Shown here: in pieces, positions 1-12,667 of the stretch
Layout of the letters: each line of letters begins with the position of its first letter
Position numbering within the stretch: the first letter of the stretch is position 1
Source: Amphiura filiformis
Lineage: Eukaryota; Echinodermata; Ophiuroidea; Amphilepidida; Amphiuridae
Reading direction: 5' to 3'
Length of the DNA stretch: 64,000 bases
NCBI RefSeq assembly: GCF_039555335.1
Contig: NC_092631.1
Coordinates: 8,506,481-8,570,480, forward strand
The notes under the pieces: model-generated
What the model was told of the DNA's origin: nothing
Databases searched by the model: none
What the model saw: only the letters and a program-made list of their open reading frames with translations
Translations under genes and position numbers: made by a program

Positions 1-60
1 AAAGGATTTGAACCAGTGTCCTTCGCCGTAATCATGGCGCAGTGTAGCCCATTCAATCAA
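1..60 (-). ncRNA. tRNA-like (SINE?) fragment at left edge
   Basis: On the minus strand a B-box-like GGTTCAAATCC lies just inside the window edge. It is preceded by a short inverted pair (CGCC...GGCG) where an anticodon stem would be. No convincing A box or acceptor stem was found and the element runs off the window. It is most likely a decayed tRNA-derived SINE or tRNA pseudogene. Confidence 0.3.
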
Positions 61-2190
61 ATGTTGTCATCAACCTAGTTGATCATAGTGCATTTGTTAT
101 GTGTGTGAGACGAACTATCGCGGTAGATTGCAATCATGCTTTTATTGAATGCATTTGAGTAGTCCGCCATATTTACGGTATGATACGTCATATGCACAAC
201 CTCTATACAAAGAGTGTAGAGAGCAACGGATGCTGAGTGGGCTAGGAAAAAAGTGATCTTGGCCATGGCATAGCATCGATTATTTTGAAAACAATACAGC
301 AGTCAATATAGGAACGCCAGTTAGAGAAGCAAGGACCTTGCAGTCACATAGGAGAACATCATGATGTGACTTCCAAGATTTAGTTTCCATCTTAAGGACA
401 AAATATTGCACATATGAGGAGACCAAGTTGTAACAACAGTAAAAGTCAACAGATGAGCGGACAATGATGAGGTAACATTTTAAAATGAGCATTGGATATA
501 TTGGTGATAAAACAAACAAAGCAAATGCCTAGATTTGGAACAGACGGATGAAATATGGGGTATCCAAGAAAGGTGCATGTGATAAAAGAACACCTGTAAG
601 TACTTGAAGCTTTGAACACACATATTAACCAATGATAGCCTAAGCCACATCCCTAAAGCCACATGACTTACGTTAGCGTATCAGGATCATGCATTAGTGT
701 GGGTTTAGAGCCATTAGTATCAAGTCATTGGAATCCATCCAATCAGCAAGCAAAGTAACATCTTCTTGGACCGGCATAAAATCAGTACAGTGAGATATTG
801 TCAGGTACAGAACAATGTCATGAGCTTTTCCATAGCTTTAGAAATAATGGGTCTGTTACAGTATTTAGAAACACTGTCTTGTAACTCTACTTGTGGAGGT
901 AGGTAAAATTTCTTATATCCTAGCAGTTTTAAGGGACGTATTGAAAATGAATACCAATGGACGAGCAATGCTGTATTCCGCTAAATGATTTTAGGAAATG
1001 CCATCAGAGGACCGGCAGAGCTTTCAAACCCTTGGCAACGTTCCTGAGAATAATAATGGTCCAAGTGTTTAGAATAGACACATTTCATATATAGCTGCTA
1101 AAGCTCTCAAACAAGTAGCCAGTGTACACTTTCTAGTAGAAGCATGAGTTGATTTTAATACGTTGAGCCATTTTGGATTTGACCCCCGGTGACCGCTAGA
1201 GGTCACAAAAGGTCATATAGGGGCAAAAAAATTGAAAATGCTCAGATATTTTGAGAGACATGTCAAATTACTCGTCTGATCACAAGGATTAAAACAATGT
1301 ATAGTTTGTGCTGTTTACGATCTATCGTTATGGAGTTATCGTACAAAAAACACATTTTTAGGTGAAATGTCACTTTTTTTGGTTGTAGGCCTAGGGGTTA
1401 AAAATGTCAAGTTGCTCGTATTTTGAAAAAATGGTGGTAAAACTTTCATAAGTAAAGTAAACAGTTTAGAAGGCAAGTTCTAATACCCTTTTTTATTATC
1501 ATGTCAAGAAAGGGCAATTTGACACTTTTTTTGTTGTTGGAACCAAGCATCTCAAGAAGGAACTGACTTTATAGGGCGTCTGTTTTCAAACTTATAACCA
1601 GTAAGTATGTTTCGACAATACGTATTTATAAATACGCACGTGACCACCTCTGGCCTGCCATAATAGCTTATAGATAGTAAGTAACTTTCGATACAGCGGG
1701 TGTTTTCCTGTACGGTTGAATGCAAAGGCAGTAAATAACATCAGCATGTGCAGTAAAAGTTGTTTACTTTGTTTAACTTTGTGATATTATTGTAAACGTT
1801 TCCGTCGATAATTGTTTTTCATGGTTCTTTAGTCGTGGTTTTGCACTTCATATACCCCAACGCTTTAATGCAAAGTCAGCTCAATCAATATTTAGTGATA
1901 ACGTTTGCTGTTTTAAATTGTTGTTTCATATTTGGTAATATCATTTAATTTATTGTTATAAAATTATCACGGATCAATTAATAACGCAAATTTGCAACAT
2001 ACACCTCATTTGGGACAAAAATAATTTTTGGTCATTTTCACCTATTTTTGGTTATGCTCAATGATGCCAAAGTGGCATCAGCTGGATTTTGTGTCAAGAC
2101 GTATTCAACTTTCAAAAAATGCAAACAAAATTGCAAATATATTATATATTCCATGTTCCACACCCAATCTATTGTTCCTTACACCGACTA
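61..2190. other. Intergenic AT-rich sequence, no gene recognised
   Basis: Short open frames on both strands (for example minus 75-266, hydrophobic at its start) have no recognisable family motif, splice context or codon bias. From about 1150 the sequence looks like old, degraded repeat DNA with short direct echoes (GGTCA, CACTTTTTT). I see no RNA gene here. Confidence 0.5.
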
Positions 2191-2194
2191 AAAT

Positions 2195-3420
2195 ATATTT
2201 CTATCCTCCTAAAGTTCTCCATTCTCAAAATCATTTTTCTTTGGTCAAAAATAAACACATTTTCCAAAAATGAGGCTTTCAGAAAAAGTTGCACTTTTCA
2301 AATTCCTATACATGTTATGTACAAAAACGTTAAAACGTGATCAAAGTTTTTATTGATTTAATTGTTTTCTTTAATTTTCTGTGCCGGATAACTCAGTCCC
2401 CGTCGTTTAGTATAAAACAATGATTCATTGACATGAATGGGGGTTTCTTTGAAGTTTTTATTCAACAGGTGTTTCAAAAGTGGAAAATCACTATAGGAGG
2501 AGAAATAAGGTTTGCAGTGTGGTGCTTAGTTCTTTCTTGGGCAAGAAGAGATGAAATTTACTGGTAAATGGTAAACTGAATCAATTGTAATGATCGAGAT
2601 CGACGGCTCTCTTGAATAAAGGCGCAAGTGAATGACGAAATAGCCATCAAATAGAGATCGCTTGAATTAAGAGATTTAGGTGTAGGAATCCCAACCACTT
2701 AACCAGGTGCGTAGCCAGCTTTGTCAGTCCGGGGTGGCAAACGTCAGTATCGTCCTTATTTTACTCTCCCTCTCCTCCCTTTCCCTTTTCTTTTTCCCTC
2801 CCCTTTCTCCCCTTTCCCTTCTCTTTCCCTTCTCCTTCCCCTTCCCCTTTCCCTTCTCTTTCTCCCTCTCCTTCGCTTTCTTCCCTCCTTCCTCTCTTTC
2901 TCCCCTTCTTCTCGTGCCCATTTCCCCGCTTCTTCGTCCCCATTTTAGGTGTCCGAGGGGGCAGTCTGCCCCCCTGCCACCCCGCTGGCTACGCTACTGC
3001 ACTTAACCCATAACTCTCGTGGCCACATTATTCAAGAAATCCATCAGCTTCAGCTTACCCATTTACAGTAAATGTTCATCCCTTTGGATTTTACCTCCTA
3101 TCATTTTGAAACAACTGTTGATTAAAAATGTCAAAGAAATCCTCATTCGTGTCAAAATTAGTTTCAACGAATCATTGTTTTGTACTGCATAATGGTTAGG
3201 CCTACATGGCTAACTGAGGGATCATAAACAGAAAGGTAAAGGAAACGAAAACAATTAAATCAATCAAAACATTGATATCGAAAACGTTTTGTACATGAAA
3301 TGTATGGGATGTTGAAAAGTGCAACATTTCCTGCAAACATCATTTTTTGAAAATGTGATTATTTTTGACCAAAGAAATTGTTTTTGGAAATGAAACAACT
3401 TTGCACTGCAAAAAATATTT
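2195..3420. repeat. Foldback with about 200-bp inverted arms
   Basis: The left arm (about 2195-2440) recurs inverted at about 3160-3420. Shared landmarks are TTTGGTCAAAAATA, AAAAGTTGCACTTTTC-type sequence and AAAACAATGATTC. The arms are diverged, so the element is old. The hAT-type MITE at 2704-2999 later inserted between them. No coding sequence is visible in arms or spacer. Confidence 0.6.
2704..2999. mobile_element. hAT-type MITE with perfect 8-bp target duplication
   Basis: The element begins CAGGTGCGTAGCCAGC and ends with the near-complement GCTGGCTACGCTACTG. It is flanked on both sides by CACTTAAC (2696-2703 and 3000-3007). CAG-type terminal inverted repeats with an 8-bp duplication are the hallmark of hAT transposons. 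At 296 bp it has no transposase. The centre is a C/T-rich tract (2760-2940), so open frames there are low-complexity artefacts. Confidence 0.85.
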
Positions 3421-4730
3421 TACTCAACATTGAGTACAAAGGTCACAACTTAGCAGTTAAGTAAAAATTACTCAACATTGAGCTCATATAGGTCACAACT
3501 CAACAAATGAATAAAAACAATTACTCAACATGAGCTCAATGTTGAGTAATTTTTTACTCATTAGTTCTTCTATTCACAGCTTTTTGAATTTTTCAAATCA
3601 CAAAAATGTACGTCAAGTTATGCAAAGAAATGTTTGCTATCTTTTTTTTTTTTTTTGGGGGGTATTTCTTTTGAACCCTGTAAATATACATGTATTATAA
3701 TTTTGTTCATATTATGCAAAAATTATACTACTCACAATACTACCGAAACAAGTATGATGTTCAATTTTCAGTTATTAACTGGGGAATACATTTAGAGTGA
3801 TAGTCACAGTAGCCTACAATTGTTGCGACCTTTACCAACTACGTCAAACCACTGTTTTTTTATAGTTTAACAACCAAAAACGATTTCAAGATCAAAATGT
3901 GTATAATTTAAATTTACATTTGAATAGATCGCCGTCTCTTGGATATAAAAACTCAGTGACGCCGCACTAATTGTGCCTTATGTTAAGCTTGCTATACATA
4001 CAACCAAAAATTAGTTAATGGTAAAGATTCTTTTCAATAAACACCGGCTCTGTTTTAAGAACCTCTGAACCAATACTAAGCATGTTTCTAATCACATTAA
4101 TTGATTTTCAATGTTGTTTTCAAAGCTTGTTAAAATGCTGCAATGCTTTTTCCTTTCATTTTTGAGATCGTTTTCTGCCATGTGATTTGTATCAGGCTAA
4201 TGGTTAACCCATGTACGTGGATACATTTTCATCTTAATTTGCCATAAACACGGAGACTTCAATTAGCCGAGCCTTAGACGAAAACTAAAATCAAATTTGA
4301 TACAGAAGCCAATATCTCACGGGATTTGATGCACGAGGACGAGGTTTACGTTTGTGACTTTGAAAGCTTATGTTTTCTGACATTTGTATACAAATTATAA
4401 GGACAAATTGCGTATTTTATGCAATTTTATCTATTCTTTAGCAGATGACATTTTTATATTTAGATTAGTAAAAGCCTTATTGTTGTAAATGATACTAAGG
4501 TTTGTCCTCTTAAGTTAACATCCGGGTGCTCTTTCTGATCCTAGTATTGTTGAGTTGAAAACAAACGCTCATTTATGTTAATGTCAATATGCATTTTCTT
4601 TATCTTTTCTTTATTTTGTTTTGATATAAAAAGAATCCTTATGTTTATTAGTGTCGAGTCGTAGTACCTTGAATAAATGCCTTAAAGGCGTGTGGTATGG
4701 CAGGAGCCACATTTGTCCAATTTTAGCCAT
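3421..4730. other. Non-coding stretch with short ACTCAACATTGAG repeats
   Basis: Between 3420 and 3570 the motif ACTCAACATTGAG recurs several times in both orientations, with AGGTCACAACT between copies, so this is a small degenerate repeat cluster. A poly-T/poly-G run lies at 3640-3662. The remainder is AT-rich DNA in which I recognise nothing. Confidence 0.45.
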
Positions 4731-4734
4731 TTAA

Positions 4735-5277
4735 GGGGTCGGTCGCCCACCTTTGCACAGTATTTATGCGGGATCTGAGAGCACATCAAACATATCAAAT
4801 TGCATTCTGATATCAAATAATTTTGATTTTTTTTTCAAAATTCGCGATATAATACAAATTTTATGGCAATTTATAAAATGAATATTTTTGACATTTAATA
4901 GTATTCGAAGTAAAATGTATAAATCTAATGGTATTTTCTTAAAGTAAATGTAGCTGGGGGAAAAAACGACGATCATTTGAAAATTTTGACTTTCGTATTA
5001 AAGATATACATTTTTTTCAAAAGAGACGTAACAAATTAGGTCTTTTGGGGTTTTCCTCTCAGCTATTGTTAGATTTATAAGTTTTACTTCAAGGACTATT
5101 AAATGTGAAAAATAAAAAATACCAATTTTTAATAATTTTCCATAAAATGTGCATTATATCGCTAATTTTAAAAAGTCAAAATTATTTGATATCAGAAGGA
5201 CATTCCTCGTATTCAGAATGAAATTCGATATGTCTGATGTGCTCTCATGTCCCACAAAAATACTGTGAACCGATCCC
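4735..5277. mobile_element. TTAA-flanked palindromic MITE, family P, copy 1
   Basis: Ends read TTAAGGGGTCGG (left) and CGATCCCTTAA (right), giving a TTAA target duplication typical of piggyBac- or Kolobok-mobilised elements. The interior is a long imperfect palindrome. The left half runs GAGAGCACATCA, AATTCGCGATATAATAC, then AAGTAAATGTAGCTGG. The right half is its complement, ending TGATGTGCTCTCATG. No transposase is present. Related copies lie at about 14880, 17190, 27390 and 31016. Confidence 0.75.
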
Positions 5278-5808
5278 TTAACTAAAATGTTAATTACATT
5301 GAAATTCGGTTTAAGGATTGGATCTATTATGATGATTGAACGTCCAGTGAATCATAAAAAACACTAACCTTTTAGCGTGTGGGATTTCCATTTCCATGGA
5401 CAAACTTGATTTGAAACGATAATTTCACCATTTTTCCATCAAGTATTTACGGAACCAGTATTGTGACAGTGTAGGCATGTGAATATTAAGTTTTACTAAT
5501 GTCGAGAAAAAAATGGTCGACGTTGGGTTACTTTTTTATTGAGACACACTGTAAACTATGATGGACATTGCAAAAGAATATTTTTACTGTGTTTAATTCT
5601 CAAAAGTTATAATCAGACTTAAAGATAACGCTTTAAAGTCATACAATGAAATAAGGAACACTTCTGATTATGGTTTATTTTTTCCTCTTTTTTAGAAAAA
5701 TGTTCAATCATTGTATTCTCAATTTCTTAGCGCGTTATTTACATGAGCGATTTGGAACCGACTAAAGGATTAGGATTCAGCTGTTTTATTTGGCAAACAA
5801 TAGTGCTG
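5278..5808. other. Unannotated AT-rich spacer
   Basis: No gene, RNA gene or clear repeat boundary is seen here; only short AT-rich runs. Confidence 0.4.
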
Positions 5809-6203
5809 TATTTATATTGAGAATTGTCTTGTGGCATCTCGCCAGAAGCATCACGAATTTATTAACGTCATATATTTTGTCTACTTTCTTAAACTCTCAA
5901 AATGTAGAGCAGACAGGTCAACTATAGCACTCTTAATGTGGGTCTACTTTTCGGCGTAGTGGTAAAAGCCTAACATTTCCCGCCGATTACGAACTGATCA
6001 AAGTATAGTATGTATTTACTACCAAGTTTGATCAGCTCGAAATCGGCGAGAAATGTTAGGTTGTTACCACTACGCCGAAAAGTAGAACCACATTGAGAGT
6101 ACTATTAGTTGCCATGTCCGGTCTTTATTTTGTGTGTTAAAGGAAGTTGACATAGTATAGGGCTTCTGGCGAGATATCACAAGACAATTCTCAAAATAAA
6201 ATA
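5809..6203. mobile_element. Foldback MITE, about 395 bp
   Basis: Terminal inverted repeats carry TTGAGAATTGTCTTGTG and CTCGCCAGAAGC at 5815-5850 and their complements at 6162-6198. A second, inner inverted pair (CTACTTTTCGGCGTAGTGGT at 5945 and its complement near 6065-6085) makes nearly the whole element self-complementary about position 6010. It has no coding capacity. Confidence 0.75.
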
Positions 6204-7030
6204 TATTGATATTAATCCGCGATGTTATAAGGCCCGCCGATTACGAGCTTATTAAACTATAGTCTGTTCAGTATAAGATAGAACATGTCCCGACACATTG
6301 TAATAACTCAGACGCCCAACGTTATATTCCATCTTTCTTCAAATAATCTCTAAGAACTAAAGTATGTTCACCATAACTTGGTTACACGACCTTTGCCCCA
6401 TTTGTAAGATCCATGAATTTTGGTGTTGGATATTTTGTACTTTAAAATGTACAGACTTTACACAGACAATTACACAAAAAATAATGATGAGATCGCACAA
6501 TTTTTTTTGCTATTGCTACTTTATTTTAACCTTTATTAATGTTGTATTATAGGGGTGGTGCAATAATTATGTGAACCCCGGAGTGGTGTCTGGGGATGGA
6601 GTAGGGTACGCAGTTTTTGAAAGGGGGGACAAGAAATTTTTGGAATTATTTTTGTGCACCGTTTCCATATTACACCCTAATTAGCTGTAGAAGATGTTAG
6701 AAAAACGTTGAAATATGCAAAATACATGCGCTCGCATGACATAATTAGACAATTAATAGGTCATGTATAAAGGAGAGGAGGTTGTTTGCTCGGTAAAAGA
6801 GAAGGGGCAAGCCTTTTTTGGCAGACCATCTTTGTAAAGTGTGCTGAGGTTTGTGGATCAACGTCCAGGCGTTGGGCCTGTGCGTAGCGCAATATAAATC
6901 ACTCGCGGAGACATAATTATTGCAGAGCCCCTTACATGCCGTTTTAAGATAATTTGAAAGTTAGTAAGGCTTAACATAGTTACCAAGAATTAATATACAA
7001 TAGTAAACAAAACAAACAAAAATCCTTCTA
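6204..7030. other. Unannotated spacer
   Basis: A 62-residue open frame at 6364-6552 has no recognisable features. The segment around 6540-6900 (GGGGTGGTGCAATAATTATGT) resembles degraded repeat sequence, but I could not find its ends. Confidence 0.35.
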
Positions 7031-7032
7031 TA

Positions 7033-9135
7033 TGGTCAATTCCAGCCAAAGCGGGCCAAAATTCTCTCTGGGGGCCATTTTGAAAATGTTTTCCTTTTCA
7101 ATTCTAGACTTATCAAATGAGACGATCATGTCTAGTGAATCATCAGGTGGAAGTGCCATCGGATTGAAAAATAACTTTTCTTGCCAGACCAAATAAAGTG
7201 TTAAATGCGCATATGCATGTTACCCACGAATTCAAGCATTTTTCACCTGTTGTACGCCATAAAATTTCACTTTCTTTAATATCTTTCAATATTTTATGTG
7301 TGACTCATATACACTAGAAATCGGTGAAGACTTTGAACGTAAAATAGAATTTTATTACATATATCTATACAGAAATATTTTGGTTATTACAAATTTTAAG
7401 AAAGAACCAGGTGTACAGTTAAGATTGTGTCAATTCTTCGAACTCTTTCCAAAGTGGCTGTCATTTAACATTACTGTATTATTTCGAAAGATTAGAATAA
7501 ATGCTTCATATAAATATAAAGTTAGATTTTGTATCTCGTCGCAGGATGAGGATCTCGGATGGATTCGTGGGTAACAGCGTCTGGAAAATAGCAATTCCTA
7601 TTAAGTTTTTTTAATAAAAATAAAAAATACTTTTCCGTATGTCAATAATTCAGGCTGCAATGGCACTAAAATTAATTTTAATCAAAATACAGACTACATG
7701 GAATATTTAGAATGGATCATTATGGCATTTTGGGTATAAAAATTTTGAGAATAATAAAGTTGCCGAATTCAAATAGACAGAGCAAACAGTTTTATATTAT
7801 TATTTTAGTAAAATCATTCCATATTTTCATGCAGCAATATTCTATTAACTCGTGTTTGACAGTTCCTATGAACTAAAACACTATCAATACCTTGTTAACT
7901 ATAATTTAAGTAGGGATTCGTGGGTAACCAAAATGTTCGTGGGTAACACATATTTGAAGGTATGTATTGGTAAGCGGCAAAATAGAAAATATTACAGAAG
8001 GTTGGAAACCACCATGCGGTTATTCCTCCATTGTGTTTCAATGATTCCCGTTTCTCTAACCAATTGAAATTACAAAAAAAATGGTAATTTAGGATAATCA
8101 ATCAAAACTTCATGATGCAGCTTCAGTATACCTTCAAGAGGACGCTATTAAACAGGACTGTTTTGGAACCTATTTCGCATGTTTTCAAAATGTTAAGATG
8201 CATAAGAAACATATAATTTACGAGTAAATCCTTGGATTCGTGGGTAACGCCGAATTCGTGGGTAAAGCTATAAGTACTATAGTACCGTTTGGGGTTTGCG
8301 TTTCTTAGGTGTATAAACTGTAAGTACTGTCAAAATTATAGCATACCCATGGCTTGAATATGTGCTGATTTAAACTTAAAATAAACAATCTCCTTATTTT
8401 TCAAGGTTAGCATCTATTTGGGATTCGTGGGTAACAAAAGTTTAAACCGTCGTAGATTCTTTTTAAAGCGGTGAACGTATTTTTACGATTTACAATTTTA
8501 AGCGCTTGTCAAACTAAATTCAGTGTCCAAAGTCATTAAATGTTAATTTAAGTTATGGCAATTATATTTGCTGGACTCGTGGGTAACAGTTGATACGTGG
8601 GTAACGTCAAATTTGATTTTATGGAATTTTATGGGTAAAACGTATTTGCATAAAATAATCACTTGGACCTCAGAATTATAGAACGAAACTTCGTTTCATG
8701 ATATAGTCATTTATGGCATATTCACTTAACATTTTTCAGAACGATCATTTTATTTTTGATACGCGGGTAACAAAATTATTAGCCAAATTGACTTAATGGC
8801 CTCTAGAGTCCACAAACTTAGGTGGAATTCAATAGTTTTACATATGATGAGAGATCATGCAAACGTCTTTCTAACGGTAATAATTTCATTTTGATTGAAG
8901 GACATTCAATGACATATATGCTTTATCTTTGAATTCGTGGGTAACGCCAATTCATTTAAGCTATCATAACTTGTCCCCTGGTATGACTTGCTAGTAAAGG
9001 CCTATATGCACAAAGAGACCACATTGGACGTGACATGATATGCTCCATCAATAACGTGATTTCCTTTATTAATGACATTTTAAAGTGGAAAGTTAACATA
9101 GAGAGAATTTTGTCCGCTTTCGCTGGAATTGACCA
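7033..9135. mobile_element. 2.1-kb TIR element with internal GTGGGTAAC motif array
   Basis: Near-identical inverted ends of about 37 bp begin TGGTCAATTCCAGC at 7033 and close GCTGGAATTGACCA at 9135, each bordered by TA, consistent with a TA target duplication. The interior holds eleven copies of TTCGTGGGTAAC or a one- or two-base variant (one inverted at 7219; forward at 7564, 7917, 7936, 8237, 8255, 8424, 8576, 8594, 8760 and 8934). No open frame resembles a transposase, so it appears non-autonomous. The motif may be a transposase-binding site, which is inference. Confidence 0.75.
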
Positions 9136-9481
9136 TATACTCACACTGTTATTCTTTGTCACTTAGTTAAAGAATAACACATTTCAGGAGGAGATGGTAT
9201 TTCATGAAATCGTTGATTATCATGTATTCAAATTGTGCTGAACATAATTCTTTTTAGTGCTGAAATTATAATTATTTCCCGAATTACCTGACACGGCCCC
9301 TTTAACTATTTTGGTCACATGATTTAATATTGTTTTACACAATACTACCAATGAATAACTGGGTGTTTCTAAAACAACAAAAGAAATCTGTTTATTTTCC
9401 TTTAAAATTATAACATGTTTTGCTTCAAGCCATAATGTACGATTTCCGTTAAATTTTAATTTGGTTATTCTTTACCCAAAA
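9136..9481. other. Spacer between two TIR elements
   Basis: AT-rich sequence with no recognised feature. Confidence 0.4.
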
Positions 9482-9994
9482 TGGGCTATTCCAGATGTAT
9501 TCCGCACCCCCCCCATGGAAGACATTAAAAAAAATATAGAATTCCAGCTGGAATTGAGATGTGTCTAGAATTCCAGAGGGTATGGAAGACATTGAGATTA
9601 GGTGAAACTCCGGCTGCTAAAATAAACGAAAAAACAAGAGTGGGGATTGTGAAAGGCCATGATGTGCCCATGGAAGACATTCACATTTCTTAATATTCCG
9701 GCTGGAAAATGGTAAAAATGATCCAATTCCAGCAGAATCTTCACTTATGATCACCATCTCGATTAACCTATGAAAGACATTTACATAAATTCTGGCTGGA
9801 AACAAAAAATGTTCTAATTCCAGCTGGAACCCTATGGAAGACATTTACATTTACATGAATAGACATATTACCACAATTCCGGCAGTGTCTTCCATGGGGT
9901 TTTCCTGACATGTGAATTCCGGCTGTCAATTTAGCCCCGAATTCCGGCAGTGTCTTCCATAGGGGGGGGTGCGGAATACATCTGGAATAGCCCA
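9482..9994. mobile_element. 513-bp TIR element, GGGCTATTCCAG family
   Basis: Inverted ends of about 33 bp start TGGGCTATTCCAGATG at 9482 and mirror at 9994, each followed inward by a C/G run and ATGGAAGACA. Internally, short units made of GGAAGACATT and ATTCCAGCTGGAA-like pieces recur about every 40-60 bp. Open frames in it are by-products of these repeats. Relatives lie at 63449-63735 and from 63871 to the right edge. Confidence 0.75.
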
Positions 9995-10463
9995 ATGCTC
10001 AAATAATCAGGAGGGGTTTCTGTCCATTATAATTCGAAATAACGAAGTCAAGTGACAGAAACTCCGCTGGCTATTTGGTCGTATAACGTGAGTTCTATAA
10101 ACCTGTAATATTACAAGTTTATGACAAAATTGCTGCTTACAAACAACAACGAATTTGGCTGATTCCATTTGGTGTAAAGTTGGGACATTTTGTAAAAACA
10201 AAATAATACAGCATAAAATTAGGTTTGAAAAAAAATTAACCAATTTCATATTATATGATCGTATATTATGGCTTTAAGTATCAACAAAATTGGTTGGGCC
10301 ATCATGCTTTTTGAAGATCTGATCGGGGATTTGACATACCAAAGATATTTAGATCCCCGGTTTAGATCTTAATAAAAAGTACTACAAAGAAATTATTAAA
10401 TAATTTTGATCCGAAAGAACCACAAGAAAATGTTACATGCAATAATATAATTCCTCGATCTGA
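9995..10463. other. 3' flank of the fucolectin gene
   Basis: This lies just downstream of the lectin stop codon on the minus strand and probably includes its 3' UTR. I saw no clear AATAAA on the minus strand close to the stop, so the transcript end is not placed. Confidence 0.35.
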
Positions 10464-10714
10464 TTAAGATTCTTTCTGGCAGCCTTTTCCCCGTGTCACC
10501 TTTACTTCACACAAGGTCAAAATACGAGCTTCTTCACTTTCATGCTGGATGGTGATGTACTTGCCAGCAATGGGAGATGCACAGGGATACGCTATAGCAC
10601 TTGTTAAAGTGGCATCTTTGTCAGACACTGTATTACAGAGAGTGCCAACATCGCGTGTGCTGTGATTAGGCTCGTCTTCACTGATGTAAATCTTAGCACC
10701 AGCCAGTCGTTCCC
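10464..10714 (-). CDS. Fucolectin-type lectin, terminal exon
   Basis: The C-terminal part of an FTP (eel-fucolectin/tachylectin-4/pentraxin-1) domain, a calcium-dependent fucose-binding beta-sandwich. The exon follows a TTTCAG acceptor and completes a codon split by a phase-1 intron. It reads ERLAGAKIYISED at the start, then CNT, YPCASPIAGKYITI and LTLCEVKV, and ends at TAA. The cysteines and the C-A-S-P-x-x-G-K-Y / L-T-L-C-E-V pattern are classic for the family. The first visible Arg after the split codon aligns with the second fucose-contacting arginine (Arg86 in eel agglutinin). It joins the exon at 12749-12838 in frame. Confidence 0.92.
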
Positions 10715-10989
10715 CTGAAAAAAAGAAGAACTTAAGGTTAGCAATTATTTTAAATTGTTGCGATTTGGTAGTTTACAGCATCTTGCGAATGGTAGTGAAC
10801 TCTAGCAAAATTACATTGATCATTTCATAGCGAGTGTGTAGAAGAATTCAAACTAGAAACCACAGTTGTGTTTGACCAGGCACGAATATCTATGCCCGTG
10901 ACCATACCTAACCCCCCTTCCCCTATTCACAAACGAAAACTTGGTGAGCACCATGTGAAAGCCCTTGTTTAAAAGCTTTCATTTTATAT

Positions 10990-11630
10990 ACATGTAATGC
11001 TCATAACACCAGACTGGCTCACACTCTCTCTAATACCCTACCAAGCCTTCACTCTCTTTTATACCCCATCAGACCATCACTCTCTCTCTAAAAGACCACC
11101 ATATTGGATCACACTCTCTCTAATACCCTATCAAAGCCTCACACTCTCTTATACTCCACCAGACCATCACTCTCTCTAAAACACCACCAGACTTAACCAT
11201 ACTCTAATACCCCACCAGCCCCTCACTCTCTCTTATACTCCATCAGACAATCACTCGCTCTAAAACACCACCAGGCTGACCCATACTCTCTCTAATACAC
11301 CACCAAGCCTTCACTCTCTCTTATACTCCCCTATACACTCATTCTCTCCAAAACACCACCAGACTGGCCCACACTCTCTCTAATACCCTACCAAGCCTTC
11401 ACACTCTCTTATATCCCATCAGACCACCAATCTCTCTAAAACACCACCAGACTCTCACTCTCTTATACTCTACCAGACACTCACTCGCTCTAAAACACCA
11501 CCAGACTGGCCCACACTCTCTCTAATACCCTACCAAGCCTTCACTCTCTCTTATACCCCATCAGACCCTCACTCTCTCTAAAATACCACCAGACTGGACC
11601 AAACTCTCTCTAATACCCCACCCTTCAACC
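10990..11630. repeat. About 87-bp tandem satellite, roughly seven copies
   Basis: The repeat is built from CACTCTCTCTAATACCCTAC, TCACTCTCTTATACCCCATC and CTAAAACACCACCAGACTGG modules in fixed order, repeating about every 85-88 bp. Copies differ by substitutions and small indels. It lies in the intron between the last two lectin exons. The one 60-residue frame (10997-11179) is a translation of the repeat, not a gene. Confidence 0.9.
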
Positions 11631-11857
11631 AACCACACCCCTTGTCCCATCATGACAACCTCCGCGTCCGACCAAAATCACCTTGTATACGAGGCTTCAC
11701 CTACTGCCATGGTTAGAGATGGGCACTCATAGGTCTAGGTGATATGTCTATGTGCTATGCACGTTTACAAGTTGAATTCAATATTTTGCAGGTATTGGCG
11801 TTTTATTCTGTAGTTTTATTGCTGATATCAACAGAGAAATCACCGTTTTTGTAACAT

Positions 11858-12597
11858 ACTGCAGTTACTGTTCATTTTCCAATACATAATACACAGTACT
11901 CTCACCATTGACGCGTGACCTCTACAAAGAGTGTATGTTATAGGTATATGGGCATTGCCTAGTTAACGTCACTGTGTGAGAAATAACCGGCCAATATTTA
12001 AAGTACTCTCTGAAATTCTAGAAAATATAGTTTTGTAACATTTAGGTGTTTGGAAATATTCGCACTTTGGTGTTTTAGGAAGGATATGTAAACGACAGAT
12101 AACACCTAAAACAAAATGAAGAAATTATTTCCAAACCGTGTTAAGTCTACAACCATTATGTTTCTCATTTTCAAGAATGCTGTATTAATATTAATCATCA
12201 GGATTGGACGTGAAAATTTCCCACTCAAAAATAGTAAGTCCAGTTGACTAGATTATAGTTTAATATTAATACTGTTTACTACCTGGATGAATAATAATCT
12301 TCACAGACGTATTCAAGAATGCTGGTTAACAATATGCAGAATATTGTCTCATTTCGGAAACAAAGGCCCACAAGTATTGTTACCTTGCGTGTGCTTTATA
12401 ATCGTTCACCCAACTGAAACTATAATACCAGCTCATTGCAATATCGCACAGGTAAAACAGAAACATGTGTAGTGTGGATTTAACCAGAGAAGATCTGATT
12501 TAACATAGTTGGTTTTGGTTTAATAGCTTTTAATGGGGTTTAAGTTCTGCAAAGGTCGTGGTGAATTCTACTGCAGACAAAACTGCATCATGAGTGG
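11858..12597 (+). repeat. Dispersed repeat A, copy 1
   Basis: This about 740-bp segment begins CATACTGCAG-like sequence, includes CTCACCATTGACGCG and AATAACCGGCCAATATTTAA, and ends near GAATTCTACTGCAGAC...CATCATG. It recurs at about 21795-22650 (same orientation) and 30943-32268 (inverted, interrupted by a MITE), with a fragment at 32703-32757. Its ends show a weak inverted match (CATACTGCAG against CATGATGCAG), suggesting a degraded DNA transposon of unknown class. No coding sequence was found. Confidence 0.75.
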
Positions 12598-12667
12598 CAA
12601 TGATAAAATAACATTCCTGTTTAATTACGTGAATTATACTATTTAGCTTAATTTCGTTGTTGAAAGG

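Noticed and set aside
2707..3006. 99-residue Ser/Phe/Pro-rich frame and its reverse shadows
   Set aside because: Produced entirely by a C/T-rich tract inside a hAT MITE; no codon signal or start context.
7564..8945. CRISPR-like interpretation of the TTCGTGGGTAAC motif array
   Set aside because: Motif is only 12 bp, spacing is irregular (18 to about 350 bp), the DNA is eukaryotic and no cas gene exists.
10990..11630. CRISPR or coding interpretation of the 87-bp repeat
   Set aside because: Contiguous tandem satellite with diverged units and no unique spacers.
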